A DNA stretch of 64,000 nt from Macrococcus brunensis (GTDB taxonomy: Bacteria > Bacillota > Bacilli > Staphylococcales > Staphylococcaceae). The notes beneath the pieces were generated by a model. It was given only the letters and a program-made list of their open reading frames with translations, ran no database searches and was not told the DNA's origin. How positions within the stretch are numbered: the stretch's first letter is position 1; each line of letters begins with the position of its first letter. Both the position numbers and the translations under genes were made by a program. Location of the stretch: NCBI RefSeq assembly GCF_004359615.1, contig NZ_SCWA01000003.1, positions 101,532-165,531 on the forward strand. Reading direction: 5' to 3'. This document shows, in pieces, positions 44,923 through 52,882 of this stretch.

Positions 44923-45115
44923 ATATCTTCTCCTTCTTTAGTGTCTTACTCATATTATAAAGAAGTTTAGCGGGAACTTCAGTAATTTTCATATATAAAT
45001 TCATATAGACTTTCGCTTTAAAATTTCTTCTGTTATTTTAAAGTTTAGTTTTACACCAGATGGGTATGGATGATTAACCTCACCTGAGGAAAACTTTATG
45101 ATAGGAGCCAATTTC

Positions 45116-45310
45116 ATGACAAACTATAAGAAGTTCTTACTGACAGGTGCATTTGCTTCTGCTTTATTACTCGGTGCTTGTGACAGTGCAGAAGAAAATC
45201 AAGCAGAAAAAACAGAAGACTCAGCTGAAGAAGTTGAAGATAACACTGAAAACGATTCAGTGGAAGATTCTGCTGAATCTGTAGAAGACGCTGCTGACGA
45301 ACAGGAATAA
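45116..45310 (+). CDS. small acidic lipoprotein
   Basis: 64 residues from ATG 45116 (MTNYKKFLLTGAFASALLLG; ATAGGAGCC upstream). The lipobox LLLGAC puts the lipidated Cys at 22. The mature part is almost all Glu, Asp, Ser and Ala, lacking any fold. Similar short acidic lipoproteins are common in staphylococci with no assigned function. Confidence 0.65.
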   Translation: MTNYKKFLLTGAFASALLLGACDSAEENQAEKTEDSAEEVEDNTENDSVEDSAESVEDAADEQE

Positions 45311-45313
45311 TTC

Positions 45314-45337
45314 AAAAGGAGGCTTTCGCCTCCTTTT
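45314..45337. terminator. bidirectional terminator
   Basis: AAAAGGAGGCTTTCGCCTCCTTTT followed by TT, between convergent genes. Confidence 0.85.
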
Positions 45338-45976
45338 TTATTTTGAAATGTGATCGACAAAATCATAAAGATGCTGGATATCATCCAGATTATCATTACA
45401 GACTTCGCTGTGATGACAGATGTAATCCCCTTTTTTTGTATAAGTGCCGTCAGCGGATGCTTTCGTCTTGTTCAAGAACAATGAAACGTCTGATTCTTTG
45501 TTGCAGATTTTGCAGAAACCTTTTACTTTAGTCGGTGAAAGTTCACCGTAGATCCCATGTAGCTGCTCATCCTGGTCTTTATAAATGATGAATTTGCGAT
45601 GCGCTGAAACATCGTTCCAGCCGATATAGCTGATGAGCTGTGTGTCGATTGTTTCAGGATTCGGCACTTTCAGTTTCTTCACTTTCTTGAATAACCGTTC
45701 CATCTCATTCTGCGAAGGCATCTCGAAAGGTTCCACATATTGTTTTAAATGATGCAGCACTTGTTCTGCCTTCGCTTTAGACAACTGTTTATCATCTAGT
45801 TTCATAACTTCTTCTTTAACATCGATGTCGTGTACTGAGAAGACTGCCTCTATTTCGTCAAGCAACCGCTCCTGTTCTGCCTTATTCGTTCTAAGATCAT
45901 TTGTCTTATAAATTCTTAAGAGCTGTCTGACATGGTTCTTTACTTTTATGTAGTCATACACTTTAATCTGATTCAT
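45338..45976 (-). CDS. FusB/FusC-family EF-G-binding protein (fusidic acid resistance type)
   Basis: 212 residues, the length of FusB/FusC. Landmarks shared with FusC are ISYIGWNDVSAHRKFIIYKD, GIYGELSPTKVKGFCKICN, ESDVSLFLNKTK and TYTKKGDYICHHSEVC. These include the four-Cys/His zinc finger (CxxC, then His/Cys). FusB-type proteins bind EF-G and free it from ribosomes stalled by fusidic acid. The gene is in the conserved backbone beside metK, with no mobile element next to it, so it looks intrinsic. Whether it confers measurable resistance depends on expression. Other family members are housekeeping relatives. Confidence 0.85.
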   Translation of the reverse strand: MNQIKVYDYIKVKNHVRQLLRIYKTNDLRTNKAEQERLLDEIEAVFSVHDIDVKEEVMKLDDKQLSKAKAEQVLHHLKQYVEPFEMPSQNEMERLFKKVKKLKVPNPETIDTQLISYIGWNDVSAHRKFIIYKDQDEQLHGIYGELSPTKVKGFCKICNKESDVSLFLNKTKASADGTYTKKGDYICHHSEVCNDNLDDIQHLYDFVDHISK

Positions 45977-46001
45977 ATCAGTTCCTCATTTCACAAAAAT
46001 A

Positions 46002-46025
46002 GACAGGAAGCCTGTGCTTCCTGTC
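46002..46025 (-). terminator. terminator of metK
   Basis: GACAGGAAG-CACAGG-CTTCCTGTC followed by TATTTTTG on the minus strand. Confidence 0.75.
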
Positions 46026-46039
46026 TTCATTATACGCTA

Positions 46040-47233
46040 TTATTTTGCTAAAGCAGATTTCAGTGCTTCAACTTTATCGGTCTGTTCCCAAGGTAATTCA
46101 ATGTCTGTACGACCAAAGTGACCGTAAGCCGCTGTCTGTTTATAGATTGGACGACGGAGGTCAAGCATCTTGATGATACCTGCTGGACGTAAGTCGAATG
46201 TGCCGCGGACTGCTTCTACAAGTTCTACTTCAGAATAGTCGCTCGTACCGAATGTATCAACTGAAATTGACACTGGATGTGCCACACCAATCGCATAAGC
46301 AAGCTGTACTTCTGCTTTATCTGCAAGACCAGCTGCGACGATGTTCTTCGCTACGTAACGTGCTGCGTAAGCGCCTGAACGGTCAACTTTCGTCGCATCC
46401 TTACCAGAGAATGCACCGCCACCGTGACGTGCATAGCCACCATAAGTATCAACAATAATCTTACGGCCTGTTAAACCAGCATCCCCTTGAGGTCCACCGA
46501 TAACGAAACGGCCAGTCGGGTTGATGAAGTATTTTGTTTCTTCGTCGATTAGATCAGCTGGTACGACAGGTTTGATAACGTGTTCTTTAATATCCGCCTG
46601 AATCTGCTCAAGCTCGATTTTCTCGTGGTGCTGAGAAGAAATAACGATTGTATCCACACGTTTTGGTTTGTTGTTCTCATCATACTCAACAGTCACCTGC
46701 GTTTTACCGTCCGGACGTAAGTAATCAAGCGTGCCATTCTTACGCACTTCTGTTAAACGACGGGCAAGTTCATGAGATAAAGAAATCGGCAGAGGCATTA
46801 AGCTCTCTGTTTCATTGCAGGCGAAACCAAACATTAAACCTTGGTCACCCGCACCGATTGATTCGATGTCTGAATCTGATAAGTCTTCGCGGTCTTCAAG
46901 TGCACGGTCAACACCTTGCGCGATATCCGGTGACTGTTCATCGATTGCCGTTAAAACAGCCATTGTCTGATAGTCATAACCAAATTTTGCGCGGGTATAG
47001 CCGATTTCCTTAACTGTCTCACGTACGACTTTCGGAATATCGACATAAGTAGACGTCGTGATTTCACCGGCGATAAGTGCCATACCAGTTGTCACTGATG
47101 TTTCACATGCCACACGTGCTTTAGGGTCTCCTGTAAGAATAGCGTCTAAGATTGCGTCAGAAATCTGGTCTGCAATTTTATCCGGATGTCCTTCTGTTAC
47201 TGATTCAGAAGTAAATAATTTACGATCTGCCAT
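46040..47233 (-). CDS. metK: S-adenosylmethionine synthetase
   Basis: 397 residues, full length. Signatures are [13 protein letters not shown] (7-19), [12 protein letters not shown] (about 117-128), and [19 protein letters not shown] with the P-loop-like GGGAFSGKD (about 267-275). It makes SAM from methionine and ATP. It is preceded by a SAM-I riboswitch and terminator, so it is feedback-controlled by its product, and it is divergent from pckA as in S. aureus. Confidence 0.97.
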   Translation of the reverse strand: MADRKLFTSESVTEGHPDKIADQISDAILDAILTGDPKARVACETSVTTGMALIAGEITTSTYVDIPKVVRETVKEIGYTRAKFGYDYQTMAVLTAIDEQSPDIAQGVDRALEDREDLSDSDIESIGAGDQGLMFGFACNETESLMPLPISLSHELARRLTEVRKNGTLDYLRPDGKTQVTVEYDENNKPKRVDTIVISSQHHEKIELEQIQADIKEHVIKPVVPADLIDEETKYFINPTGRFVIGGPQGDAGLTGRKIIVDTYGGYARHGGGAFSGKDATKVDRSGAYAARYVAKNIVAAGLADKAEVQLAYAIGVAHPVSISVDTFGTSDYSEVELVEAVRGTFDLRPAGIIKMLDLRRPIYKQTAAYGHFGRTDIELPWEQTDKVEALKSALAK

Positions 47234-47281
47234 AGATAATTTCTCCTTTTATATATGATTACGGTTCAATCCATAGAAAAA

Positions 47282-47311
47282 AGCCTTTCCCTACAGTTAA
47301 GAGAGAAAGGC
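47282..47311 (-). terminator. SAM-riboswitch terminator upstream of metK
   Basis: AGCCTTTC-loop-GAAAGGCT followed by TTTTTTC on the minus strand, between the aptamer and metK. It is the off-state hairpin. Confidence 0.85.
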
Positions 47312-47331
47312 TCGACAATACAAGTCCATTC

Positions 47332-47435
47332 ACTCTTATCGTTCAGAATAACTCTGCAAACGGTTTGGCACCTTACTTAAAAGGTTGCTGGGCTTCAAAG
47401 GGTCCATGTCCCTCCACCACTCTGGATAAGAGAAT
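47332..47435 (-). promoter_or_regulatory. SAM-I riboswitch (S-box)
   Basis: On the minus strand: CTCTTATCCAGAGTGGTGGAG, then GGGACATGGACCC, TTGAAGCCCAGCAACC, AGGTGCCAAACC and the closing GATAAGAG, the S-box order. P1 pairs CTCTTATC with GATAAGAG. It controls metK by attenuation. Confidence 0.95.
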
Positions 47436-47573
47436 CCGCAAGTAAGATAATACTAAACTTTGTGTAAACCGTCAACATGTTTAACTTAATTCTTAAAATG
47501 AATTATTTTTATGAATTTTCAAACATTAAATATGTGAGATGGCATATAATTTTCATTATGCTATACTTATGAG

Positions 47574-47587
47574 TGAAAATGCTTACA
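47574..47587 (+). promoter_or_regulatory. candidate cre (CcpA) site upstream of pckA
   Basis: TGAAAATGCTTACA differs from the cre consensus TGWAANCGNTNWCA at one core position. It lies just downstream of a TATACT -10 (47562-47567), a roadblock position. pckA is CcpA-repressed in S. aureus. Confidence 0.55.
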
Positions 47588-47621
47588 TCAGCATATCAAT
47601 CAATAAATGGGGGATTATTTT

Positions 47622-49205
47622 ATGAGTGCAAATTACGCGGCAGAAGTCAGACAACTGCTGGAAAAATCGTCTACGTTAAAACAGTTATCACGTACACAGT
47701 TGATCAATGAAATCATTCTGAATAACGAAGGCGAATTAACTGAATCAGGTGCTGTGCGTACTGAAACAGGTAAATATACAGGTCGTTCACCAAAAGACCG
47801 CTTCATCGTACGTGAGGCTGATACAGAAGATAAAATCGACTGGGGTGCTGTCAATCAGCCGATTGAAGAAGAAGTCTTTTTGAAATTAGTCGATAAAGTG
47901 CTGAACTACTTAAACGAAAAAGAAAAAGTATATGTTTTTAACGGCTACGCAGGGGCAAGCAAAGCGTCACAGTTAAAATTACAGGTTATCAATGAACTTG
48001 CATGGCACAATATGTTCGCCCGTACCATGTTCATCCGTCCTGAAACAAAAGAAGAAGGACTTGCGATTGATCCGGAATTCACCATCATCTCTGCGCCTCA
48101 CTTCAAAGCAGATCCTGCAGTAGATGGCACAAAATCAGAAACATTCATCATCACAAGCTTCAAACATAAGATCATCTTGATCGGTGGTACTGAGTATGCC
48201 GGCGAAATGAAAAAAGGGATCTTCGGTGTCATGAACTACTACTTACCGGTACAAGGCATCATGAGCATGCACTGTTCAGCGAACGTCGGTGAAAATAAGG
48301 ATGTCGCGTTATTCTTCGGTTTATCAGGTACAGGTAAAACGACGTTATCTGCAGACCCGCAGCGTAAACTGATTGGTGATGACGAGCACGGCTGGAACGA
48401 TGAAGGTGTCTTCAACATCGAAGGCGGCTGCTACGCTAAGACAATCGACTTAACACGTGAGAAAGAACCACAGATCTATGATGCAATCCGTTACGGCGCC
48501 ATCTTAGAGAATGTCAAAGTCGAAGAAGACGGTACACCGGACTACTCTGACAAATCACTGACAGAGAATACACGTGCAGCTTATCCGATTGATAATATCG
48601 ACAATATCGTCTTACCGTCTTATGCAGGACATGCAAAAACAATCATCTTCTTAACAGCAGATGCATTCGGTGTGCTCCCGCCGATCTCTAAATTAACGAA
48701 GGAACAAGCGATGTATCACTTCTTAAGTGGTTTCACTTCTAAACTTGCAGGAACAGAGCGCGGCGTGACAAGCCCGCAGCCTGTCTTCTCAACATGCTTC
48801 GGTTCACCGTTCTTACCGCTGCACGCAACTGTCTATGCCAATATGTTAGGTGACCTCATTGATAAGCACGGCGTGAAAGTCTACTTAGTCAACACAGGCT
48901 GGACAGGCGGCGAATATGGTGTCGGCAGCCGTATGAACCTTAAATATACGCGTTCCATGATCCGTCGTGCAATCAGCGGTGGCCTTGAAGACGTAGAATA
49001 TGTACAGGACGATATCTTCGGCTTAAATATTCCTAAATCAGTCCCTGGTGTTCCATCTGAACTGCTGTTACCTCGTAACACATGGGTATCAGACGATGCT
49101 TATGATGAAACAGCTACAAAACTTGCGAAGATGTTCCAGGAGAACTTCAAGCAGTTCGAGTCACCAGAAATCGAAGAAAAAGGCGGCTTCAAATACCGCG
49201 GATAA
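47622..49205 (+). CDS. pckA: phosphoenolpyruvate carboxykinase (ATP)
   Basis: 527 residues from ATG 47622 ([13 protein letters not shown]); GGGGGA lies eight bases upstream. An ATG at 47607 precedes the Shine-Dalgarno. Motifs are [10 protein letters not shown] (about 44-53), the kinase P-loop [12 protein letters not shown] (about 238-249), DDEHGW (about 260-265) and NTGWTGG. It makes PEP from oxaloacetate for gluconeogenesis. A likely cre site upstream fits glucose repression, and a strong terminator follows. Confidence 0.97.
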   Translation: MSANYAAEVRQLLEKSSTLKQLSRTQLINEIILNNEGELTESGAVRTETGKYTGRSPKDRFIVREADTEDKIDWGAVNQPIEEEVFLKLVDKVLNYLNEKEKVYVFNGYAGASKASQLKLQVINELAWHNMFARTMFIRPETKEEGLAIDPEFTIISAPHFKADPAVDGTKSETFIITSFKHKIILIGGTEYAGEMKKGIFGVMNYYLPVQGIMSMHCSANVGENKDVALFFGLSGTGKTTLSADPQRKLIGDDEHGWNDEGVFNIEGGCYAKTIDLTREKEPQIYDAIRYGAILENVKVEEDGTPDYSDKSLTENTRAAYPIDNIDNIVLPSYAGHAKTIIFLTADAFGVLPPISKLTKEQAMYHFLSGFTSKLAGTERGVTSPQPVFSTCFGSPFLPLHATVYANMLGDLIDKHGVKVYLVNTGWTGGEYGVGSRMNLKYTRSMIRRAISGGLEDVEYVQDDIFGLNIPKSVPGVPSELLLPRNTWVSDDAYDETATKLAKMFQENFKQFESPEIEEKGGFKYRG

Positions 49206-49213
49206 TATAGATG

Positions 49214-49248
49214 AACCCCTTTCACTGTAATGGTCAGTGAAAGGGGTT
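49214..49248 (+). terminator. terminator of pckA
   Basis: AACCCCTTTCACTG-loop-CAGTGAAAGGGGTT followed by TTT. Confidence 0.88.
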
Positions 49249-49266
49249 TTTTATAGCAAGACTTCC

Positions 49267-49349
49267 GAGACCTGGTGCAATTATCTGTTTTTGCACCAGC
49301 TTTCTCTGAGACCTGGTGCAATTACTTGTTTTTGCACCAGCTTTCTCTC
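49267..49349. repeat. two tandem copies of the GGTGCAA palindromic repeat
   Basis: GAGACCTGGTGCAATTA...GTTTTTGCACCAGCTTTCTCT, period 41 bases, each copy an inverted repeat CTGGTGCAA/TTGCACCAG. Related copies are at 9474-9508 and 53069-53085. They mark the left edge of an accessory insertion. Confidence 0.75.
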
Positions 49350-49393
49350 TCTTTGAATGTCTGAAGTTCTTTTTCGTAATCAATATTTGTCAT
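49322..49393 (-). pseudogene. 5' fragment of an unknown gene ending in the repeat
   Basis: ATG 49393 with a near-perfect AGGAGGATATACC gives MTNIDYEKELQTFKERESWC, then KNK and a stop. The last eight codons are the palindromic repeat itself, so a longer gene was probably cut where the repeat joins. The parent is not recognised. Confidence 0.4.
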
Positions 49394-49554
49394 GGTATAT
49401 CCTCCTGATGTTTATCGTTATCCTTATTATGTCACTAGTCTTTACGTAGTAAAAAGAATAATGTAGGCCACCTAGAACAATTCATATGAATTCGATATAA
49501 TGAGTAAGCCGTCTTCACTTCCATAGGCGAGATCTTATGGAAGGAGGTGGACAA

Positions 49555-49577
49555 CTATGGAAATCTTAATTGTTAAC
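49555..49577 (+). repeat. direct repeat, toxin-mRNA copy
   Basis: CTATGGAAATCTTAATTGTTAAC (23 bp), identical to 49711-49733. It covers the toxin start codon; the other copy lies at the 5' end of the antisense RNA. This is the interaction site expected for an Fst/par system. Confidence 0.85.
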
Positions 49578-49649
49578 ATAATTGCGCCATTGTATGTAGG
49601 CGTAGCACTTGCGTTGTTTTCTCACTGGTTAGATCAACGTAAGGATTAA
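49557..49649 (+). CDS. type I toxin, Fst family
   Basis: 30 residues, MEILIVNIIAPLYVGVALAL then FSHWLDQRKD. ATG 49557 follows AAGGAGG (49541-49547). The single membrane helix with the IAPxxVG motif and a polar xWLDxRxD tail is the Fst/TxpA-like pattern, compared with IAPIFVG...LDEED of Fst from pAD1. The gene is followed by a bidirectional terminator. An antisense RNA transcribed towards it carries a 23-base match to its start region. Expression is expected to damage the membrane unless the antitoxin RNA blocks translation. Confidence 0.88.
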   Translation: MEILIVNIIAPLYVGVALALFSHWLDQRKD

Positions 49650-49670
49650 GACGGCATACCAGCACCTAAA

Positions 49671-49702
49671 AACCCCCTAACTGTTCCAGCAGTCAGGGGG
49701 TT
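49671..49702. terminator. bidirectional terminator shared by toxin mRNA and antitoxin RNA
   Basis: AACCCCCTAACTG-loop-CAGTCAGGGGGTT. Convergent Fst-type RNAs share such a terminator, which also serves as the first contact between them. Confidence 0.85.
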
Positions 49703-49730
49703 CGGTGTTTCTATGGAAATCTTAATTGTT
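49671..49730 (-). ncRNA. antisense antitoxin RNA (RNA II-type)
   Basis: The transcript predicted from the promoter at 49737-49765 starts near 49730 and ends at the shared terminator, about 60 nt. Its 5' part is the complement of the direct repeat that covers the toxin start codon, so it can pair with the toxin mRNA at both the repeat and the terminator. Confidence 0.75.
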
Positions 49731-49736
49731 AACTAC

Positions 49737-49765
49737 ATTATATCTCATTAAATTTTTTTTGTAAA
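49737..49765 (-). promoter_or_regulatory. promoter of the antitoxin RNA
   Basis: On the minus strand TTTACA (49765-49760), exactly 17 bases, TATAAT (49742-49737). It is a strong promoter, as expected for an unstable antitoxin RNA made in excess. Confidence 0.75.
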
Positions 49766-49766
49766 A

Positions 49767-49976
49767 CTAATCAATGACATAGACATACTTCATAGCATGT
49801 TTGAAAATCGTCAGTTCCTTACCTTCCTCTGTTTTGATGTAAATCTCATATTTTGCGCCGAATAAATATGTTCCAGTCACAGCTTTGCCATCAAGGAAAA
49901 CAATCTTGATCTTTTCACCTTTACGATGATAAAAACCAAACTTTCTCTTTGCTTCTTCTTTAATTTCTTCAGACAT
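49767..49976 (-). CDS. Hfq-like (Sm fold) small RNA-binding protein
   Basis: 69 residues. Residues about 20-65 read KIKIVFLDGKAVTGTYLFGA, then KYEIYIKTEEGKELTIFKHA and MKYVYV. This lines up with Hfq: Sm1 (VFLxNGxxLxGxxxxF) and Sm2 (EGKxxLIYKHAIS, here EGKELTIFKHAMK). It is not the chromosomal hfq, which neighbours miaA. The gene ends two bases before the antitoxin-RNA promoter on the same strand. No clear ribosome-binding site lies upstream, and a plasmid-relic junction is within ten bases of the start, so its expression is uncertain. Confidence 0.6.
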   Translation of the reverse strand: MSEEIKEEAKRKFGFYHRKGEKIKIVFLDGKAVTGTYLFGAKYEIYIKTEEGKELTIFKHAMKYVYVID

Positions 49977-49979
49977 TGT

Positions 49980-50546
49980 AATGCTAGAAGACTAAATATA
50001 GAATTAGAAAAAGTAGATAATGCACTTGTTATAACTGATGAACAAGCATTAAAAATAGGAGAAAGCATCAATAACCAAAAACCATTAAATGAGAAAATAA
50101 ATCTAAAAATGATTTTTGATATGGACAATCAAGAAGATGAACAGCCTACTCAAAAAGAAGAAGCTAAAGATAAAGTACTTCAGGACGATATTATCAATCT
50201 CTTAAAGCAGCAGTTAAATGATAAAGAGAAGCAAATATCTTTCTTAGAAAATCAAATGAATGTTAAGGATGTACAGATCAATAAGTTAAATGAAACTTTA
50301 GACAATCAGCAAAAATTACTACATAATCAGCAAGCATTAGCGTTGGAAAGCAATGATAGAATAAAGGCGCTTGAAGTTAAACTTAAAGAAAATGACAAAA
50401 GACAGGATAAAGACGGTAAAGATCAGCTATACGTGGAGACAGAAACTCAAAGATCTGACATGAAAGAGAACAAAGTCGATGATTTCTATAAAGATTTAAG
50501 GGAAGACACTCCAAAAGGATTCTTCAGCAAGTTCTTTAAGAGGTAA
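49980..50546 (+). pseudogene. truncated DUF536 plasmid replication-associated protein
   Basis: The frame from about 49980 encodes NARRLNIELEKVDNALVITD, then a long coiled coil (LKQQLNDKEKQISFLENQMN, 150 residues) and the end TPKGFFSKFFKR. This is the C-terminal two thirds of the DUF536 proteins encoded beside repA on staphylococcal and lactococcal plasmids. Their N-terminal helix-turn-helix part is missing. Upstream codons in the same frame belong to unrelated DNA antisense to the Hfq-like gene. It is a remnant of an integrated plasmid, followed by a terminator. Confidence 0.65.
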
Positions 50547-50582
50547 TCCAATGTAACACAATGGTAATTATGTTACATGAAA

Positions 50583-50605
50583 AACCCCGACACCAAAGGG
50601 GTTTC
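50583..50605 (+). terminator. terminator of the DUF536 remnant
   Basis: AAACCCCGACACCAAAGGGGTTT followed by CATTTTT. Confidence 0.7.
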
Positions 50606-50679
50606 ATTTTTGTGACTGAAATAATGTATCATAATGATAATAATATATACATTATACGTATCATATAGGAGGATTTTTG

Positions 50680-51249
50680 ATGAACAGCGTGGAACCGATT
50701 CGAGACGTGAAAAAGATCCAGGAGATGAAAGAGGCACTTGCTTATTATGGATCAGAAAGAGATGTTTTTCTGTTTAATCTCGGGATTAATTGCGGACTAA
50801 GAGTAAGCGACATGTTAGGTCTAAAGAAAAAAGATATTAAAGACTATACCATCAAGCTCAGAGAGCAAAAGACTCGTAAGCAGAAACAAATCCCCCTTTA
50901 TCACTTAAAGGAGGATATTGATCGTTATATTCAGTTTTTAGAGGACGAAGATTATCTGTTTAAAAGCAATAAACTCGATTCTGACGGTAATGATAAACCG
51001 ATTAGTCGTGTACAAGCCTATCGAATACTCAACCATTCAGCAAAATCTATCAGATTAAGTGAAATAGGCACACATTCTATGCGTAAAACATTTGGTTACC
51101 ACTACTATAAAAAAACGAAAGACGTGGCTTTGTTGATGGATCTATTTAAACATTCCTCTCAATCTGTGACCCTTAGATATATAGGCATTAATCAAGATTT
51201 AATAAATGATTCTATCAGTAGTACCATGAATGATATCTATAGATATTAG
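50680..51249 (+). CDS. tyrosine recombinase, catalytic domain only
   Basis: 189 residues from ATG 50680 (AGGAGG seven bases upstream). Catalytic residues of the phage-integrase family are the first Arg in GINCGLRVSDML (about 44), the HxxR box HSMRKTFGYHYY (about 127-138), and the nucleophile Tyr in SVTLRYIGIN (about 167). The usual N-terminal core-binding domain is absent; this compact form is typical of recombinases on staphylococcal plasmids. It probably resolves plasmid multimers or integrates the element. It is convergent with the lipoprotein gene and overlaps its 3' end by four bases. Confidence 0.8.
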   Translation: MNSVEPIRDVKKIQEMKEALAYYGSERDVFLFNLGINCGLRVSDMLGLKKKDIKDYTIKLREQKTRKQKQIPLYHLKEDIDRYIQFLEDEDYLFKSNKLDSDGNDKPISRVQAYRILNHSAKSIRLSEIGTHSMRKTFGYHYYKKTKDVALLMDLFKHSSQSVTLRYIGINQDLINDSISSTMNDIYRY

Positions 51250-51812
51250 CGATTTCTATAAACGTTCAAATCATCAAATAGATGAAACATTTGTTTATTT
51301 TGATTAAGAATTTGTAATTGAAAGTTTAAAGAAGGATTTTTCAATTTTTCAATATCAAAATTAGTGTTAAATTCATCAGTGATAATAATTTTTTTATTTA
51401 GTACCTGATTATATGAAGGAGAGAATTTAATGGTTTTACTATTACTTTTATTACTACTTTGTTTTATTTCCTCTGGATAAGAAATATTTAAATATAAAAT
51501 CGGCTTATTATTTTTTAAATAAGCATTTGCACTTGAATCTATCACATATTCTATTACATATGATACTTTTTGATTATCATTTAATTTTATATCAAAACTT
51601 TTTAATACAAAATGAAGAGGATTAAAAAAATCTTCTTTAGTTTGTACTTGATTACTATTTTCAACTTTTTCGACTTTTATCACTTCTGTAGTAGAATCTT
51701 CTGTAATAATATTCTTTTCTTTATCAGACTCACTATGTGTAGAATCTTTATTCACATTACAGCCAGTGGAAAAAAGAAGAATCATAATAAAAACTATAGT
51801 TAGTTTATTCAT
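51246..51812 (-). CDS. lipoprotein, unknown, paired with a secreted protein
   Basis: 188 residues. The signal peptide has lipobox LLFSTGC (Cys18). A Ser/Asp/Glu-rich linker (20-60) leads to a beta-rich domain (VLKSFDIKLNDNQKVSYVIE, NKKIIITDEFNTNFD). No family is recognised. It starts 16 bases after the stop of the secreted-protein gene on the same strand, so the two are probably one operon. Its very low GC is unlike the backbone. Confidence 0.55.
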   Translation of the reverse strand: MNKLTIVFIMILLFSTGCNVNKDSTHSESDKEKNIITEDSTTEVIKVEKVENSNQVQTKEDFFNPLHFVLKSFDIKLNDNQKVSYVIEYVIDSSANAYLKNNKPILYLNISYPEEIKQSSNKSNSKTIKFSPSYNQVLNKKIIITDEFNTNFDIEKLKNPSLNFQLQILNQNKQMFHLFDDLNVYRNR

Positions 51813-51828
51813 TTATATCCCCGCCATT

Positions 51829-52344
51829 TTATTGCTTAATTTTATCTGAAAATCCACGATAAGACCAATCACCACTTACATATTTCTTACTTGAAACGAG
51901 ACCATTGCTATATCTTACAATGTATCCGTTAGTTTTAACCTTTTGACTTCCCACCCGTAAAAGATAACTAGTATAGGGAGGGATGCTATAAGTAACTGTA
52001 TAGCTTACAGTTGTTGAAGTATTTAAAGACATTTCGGCTGCAATTCCTACACCAGTTTTCATAATTCCAAATTCAGTAGAACTGCTAACAGAAGCAGTGG
52101 CTGATTTCGTTCTACTTACATTGTAAGAAACTGTATCAGTAACAGAAGAAGGATTTTTATGTAAATAAGTCCAACCTACTTGAGAATAGGTATTAGTGCT
52201 AGAAGGTTCATAATTAGTTCCATTATACGGAATTACTTTTTCGGGCTCGTTCAAATCTGTTGAAGCCTTTGCAGTTCCGTTAAAAATAGGAAATAATAAA
52301 GTAGTAGCGACATCAACAACCACTATTTTTTTACTTTTTACCAT
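51829..52344 (-). CDS. secreted beta-rich Ser/Thr protein, possible pore-former or bacteriocin-like
   Basis: 171 residues. A hydrophobic N-terminus with an AKA cleavage-like site (about 24-27) is followed by a mature part dominated by alternating polar/apolar strands rich in Ser and Thr: SRTKSATASVSSSTEFGIMK, then TGVGIAAEMSLNTSTTVSYT. A YSIPPYTSYLLRVGSQKV region comes next. That pattern is like the membrane-inserting hairpins of aerolysin/ETX-MTX2 proteins, but no diagnostic motif is present, so this is suggestive only. A lipoprotein gene directly downstream could be an accessory or immunity protein. Confidence 0.5.
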   Translation of the reverse strand: MVKSKKIVVVDVATTLLFPIFNGTAKASTDLNEPEKVIPYNGTNYEPSSTNTYSQVGWTYLHKNPSSVTDTVSYNVSRTKSATASVSSSTEFGIMKTGVGIAAEMSLNTSTTVSYTVTYSIPPYTSYLLRVGSQKVKTNGYIVRYSNGLVSSKKYVSGDWSYRGFSDKIKQ

Positions 52345-52429
52345 TTAATAACCCTATTTCAATTTTATTTTATATTTATACAATATATTGATTGTTGAAT
52401 AAAAGCAAGAAAATTCTGAATTTTTTTAT

Positions 52430-52459
52430 TTGCATATTCTCACTTATCAACTGTATAAT
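52430..52459 (+). promoter_or_regulatory. promoter of a structured RNA
   Basis: TTGCAT (52430-52435), 18 bases, TATAAT (52454-52459). A start near 52466 opens directly on the structured segment. Confidence 0.6.
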
Positions 52460-52465
52460 TAAGAC

Positions 52466-52572
52466 AAATAAAAAAGACCGGCAAGAATGAAAGAAGCGAC
52501 CAACTTCTATCAGACCTCATTCTTACGTTACTAGACCTAACGTAATCATGATTTTACCGATCTTTCTTATAT
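52466..52572 (+). ncRNA. candidate structured small RNA, family unknown
   Basis: Three nested or sequential stems can be drawn. An outer helix pairs AAAGACCGG (about 52473-52481) with CCGATCTTT (about 52557-52565), one mismatch. Hairpin 1 is AAGAATGA...TCATTCTT with an inner GAAG-CGACCAA-CTTC. Hairpin 2 is ACGTTA-CTAGACC-TAACGT. AGACCT occurs in the junction and again in the second loop. No reading frame of note is present. It is unlike riboswitch classes I can recall; a plasmid copy-number RNA is one possibility, given the plasmid remnants nearby. Confidence 0.5.
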
Positions 52573-52681
52573 TATATCTTATGTAGCAAAAATAATCTTT
52601 GCTGTATAAAACTATTATATAGGGAAAATCGAGAAATTTCAATATACATGTATTGCTTTTGTACATACATCGGCAGACGGT

Positions 52682-52882
52682 TTAGATTACAAAGACAGGT
52701 AGCGTAGGATCGCTACCTGTCTTTTTGTTTGCCTCAATTTCATACGGCAGTACATGTTTCGGGTGTTCTTCATGTAAAAAAGGAACGGTGGGCTGGAGCC
52801 ATTGACCAACAAATTCATCCAGCATGTCTACGGGATTTGTCACTTTGACCGTAGGCATATGCGGTAGTTTGCATGATTCCAC
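52682..52882 (-). pseudogene. probable gene fragment
   Basis: A 66-codon frame (MESCKLPHMPTVKVTNPVDM, then LDEFVGQWLQPTVPFLHEEH) has protein-like composition and higher GC than its surroundings. It has no ribosome-binding site, and its last codons run through the terminator stem. It is best read as the 3' part of a backbone gene cut by the insertion. The family is not recognised. Confidence 0.35.
52691..52724. terminator. strong hairpin terminator
   Basis: AAAGACAGGTAGCG-TAGGAT-CGCTACCTGTCTTT followed by TT on the plus strand; an A/T flank allows use on the minus strand too. Confidence 0.75.
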
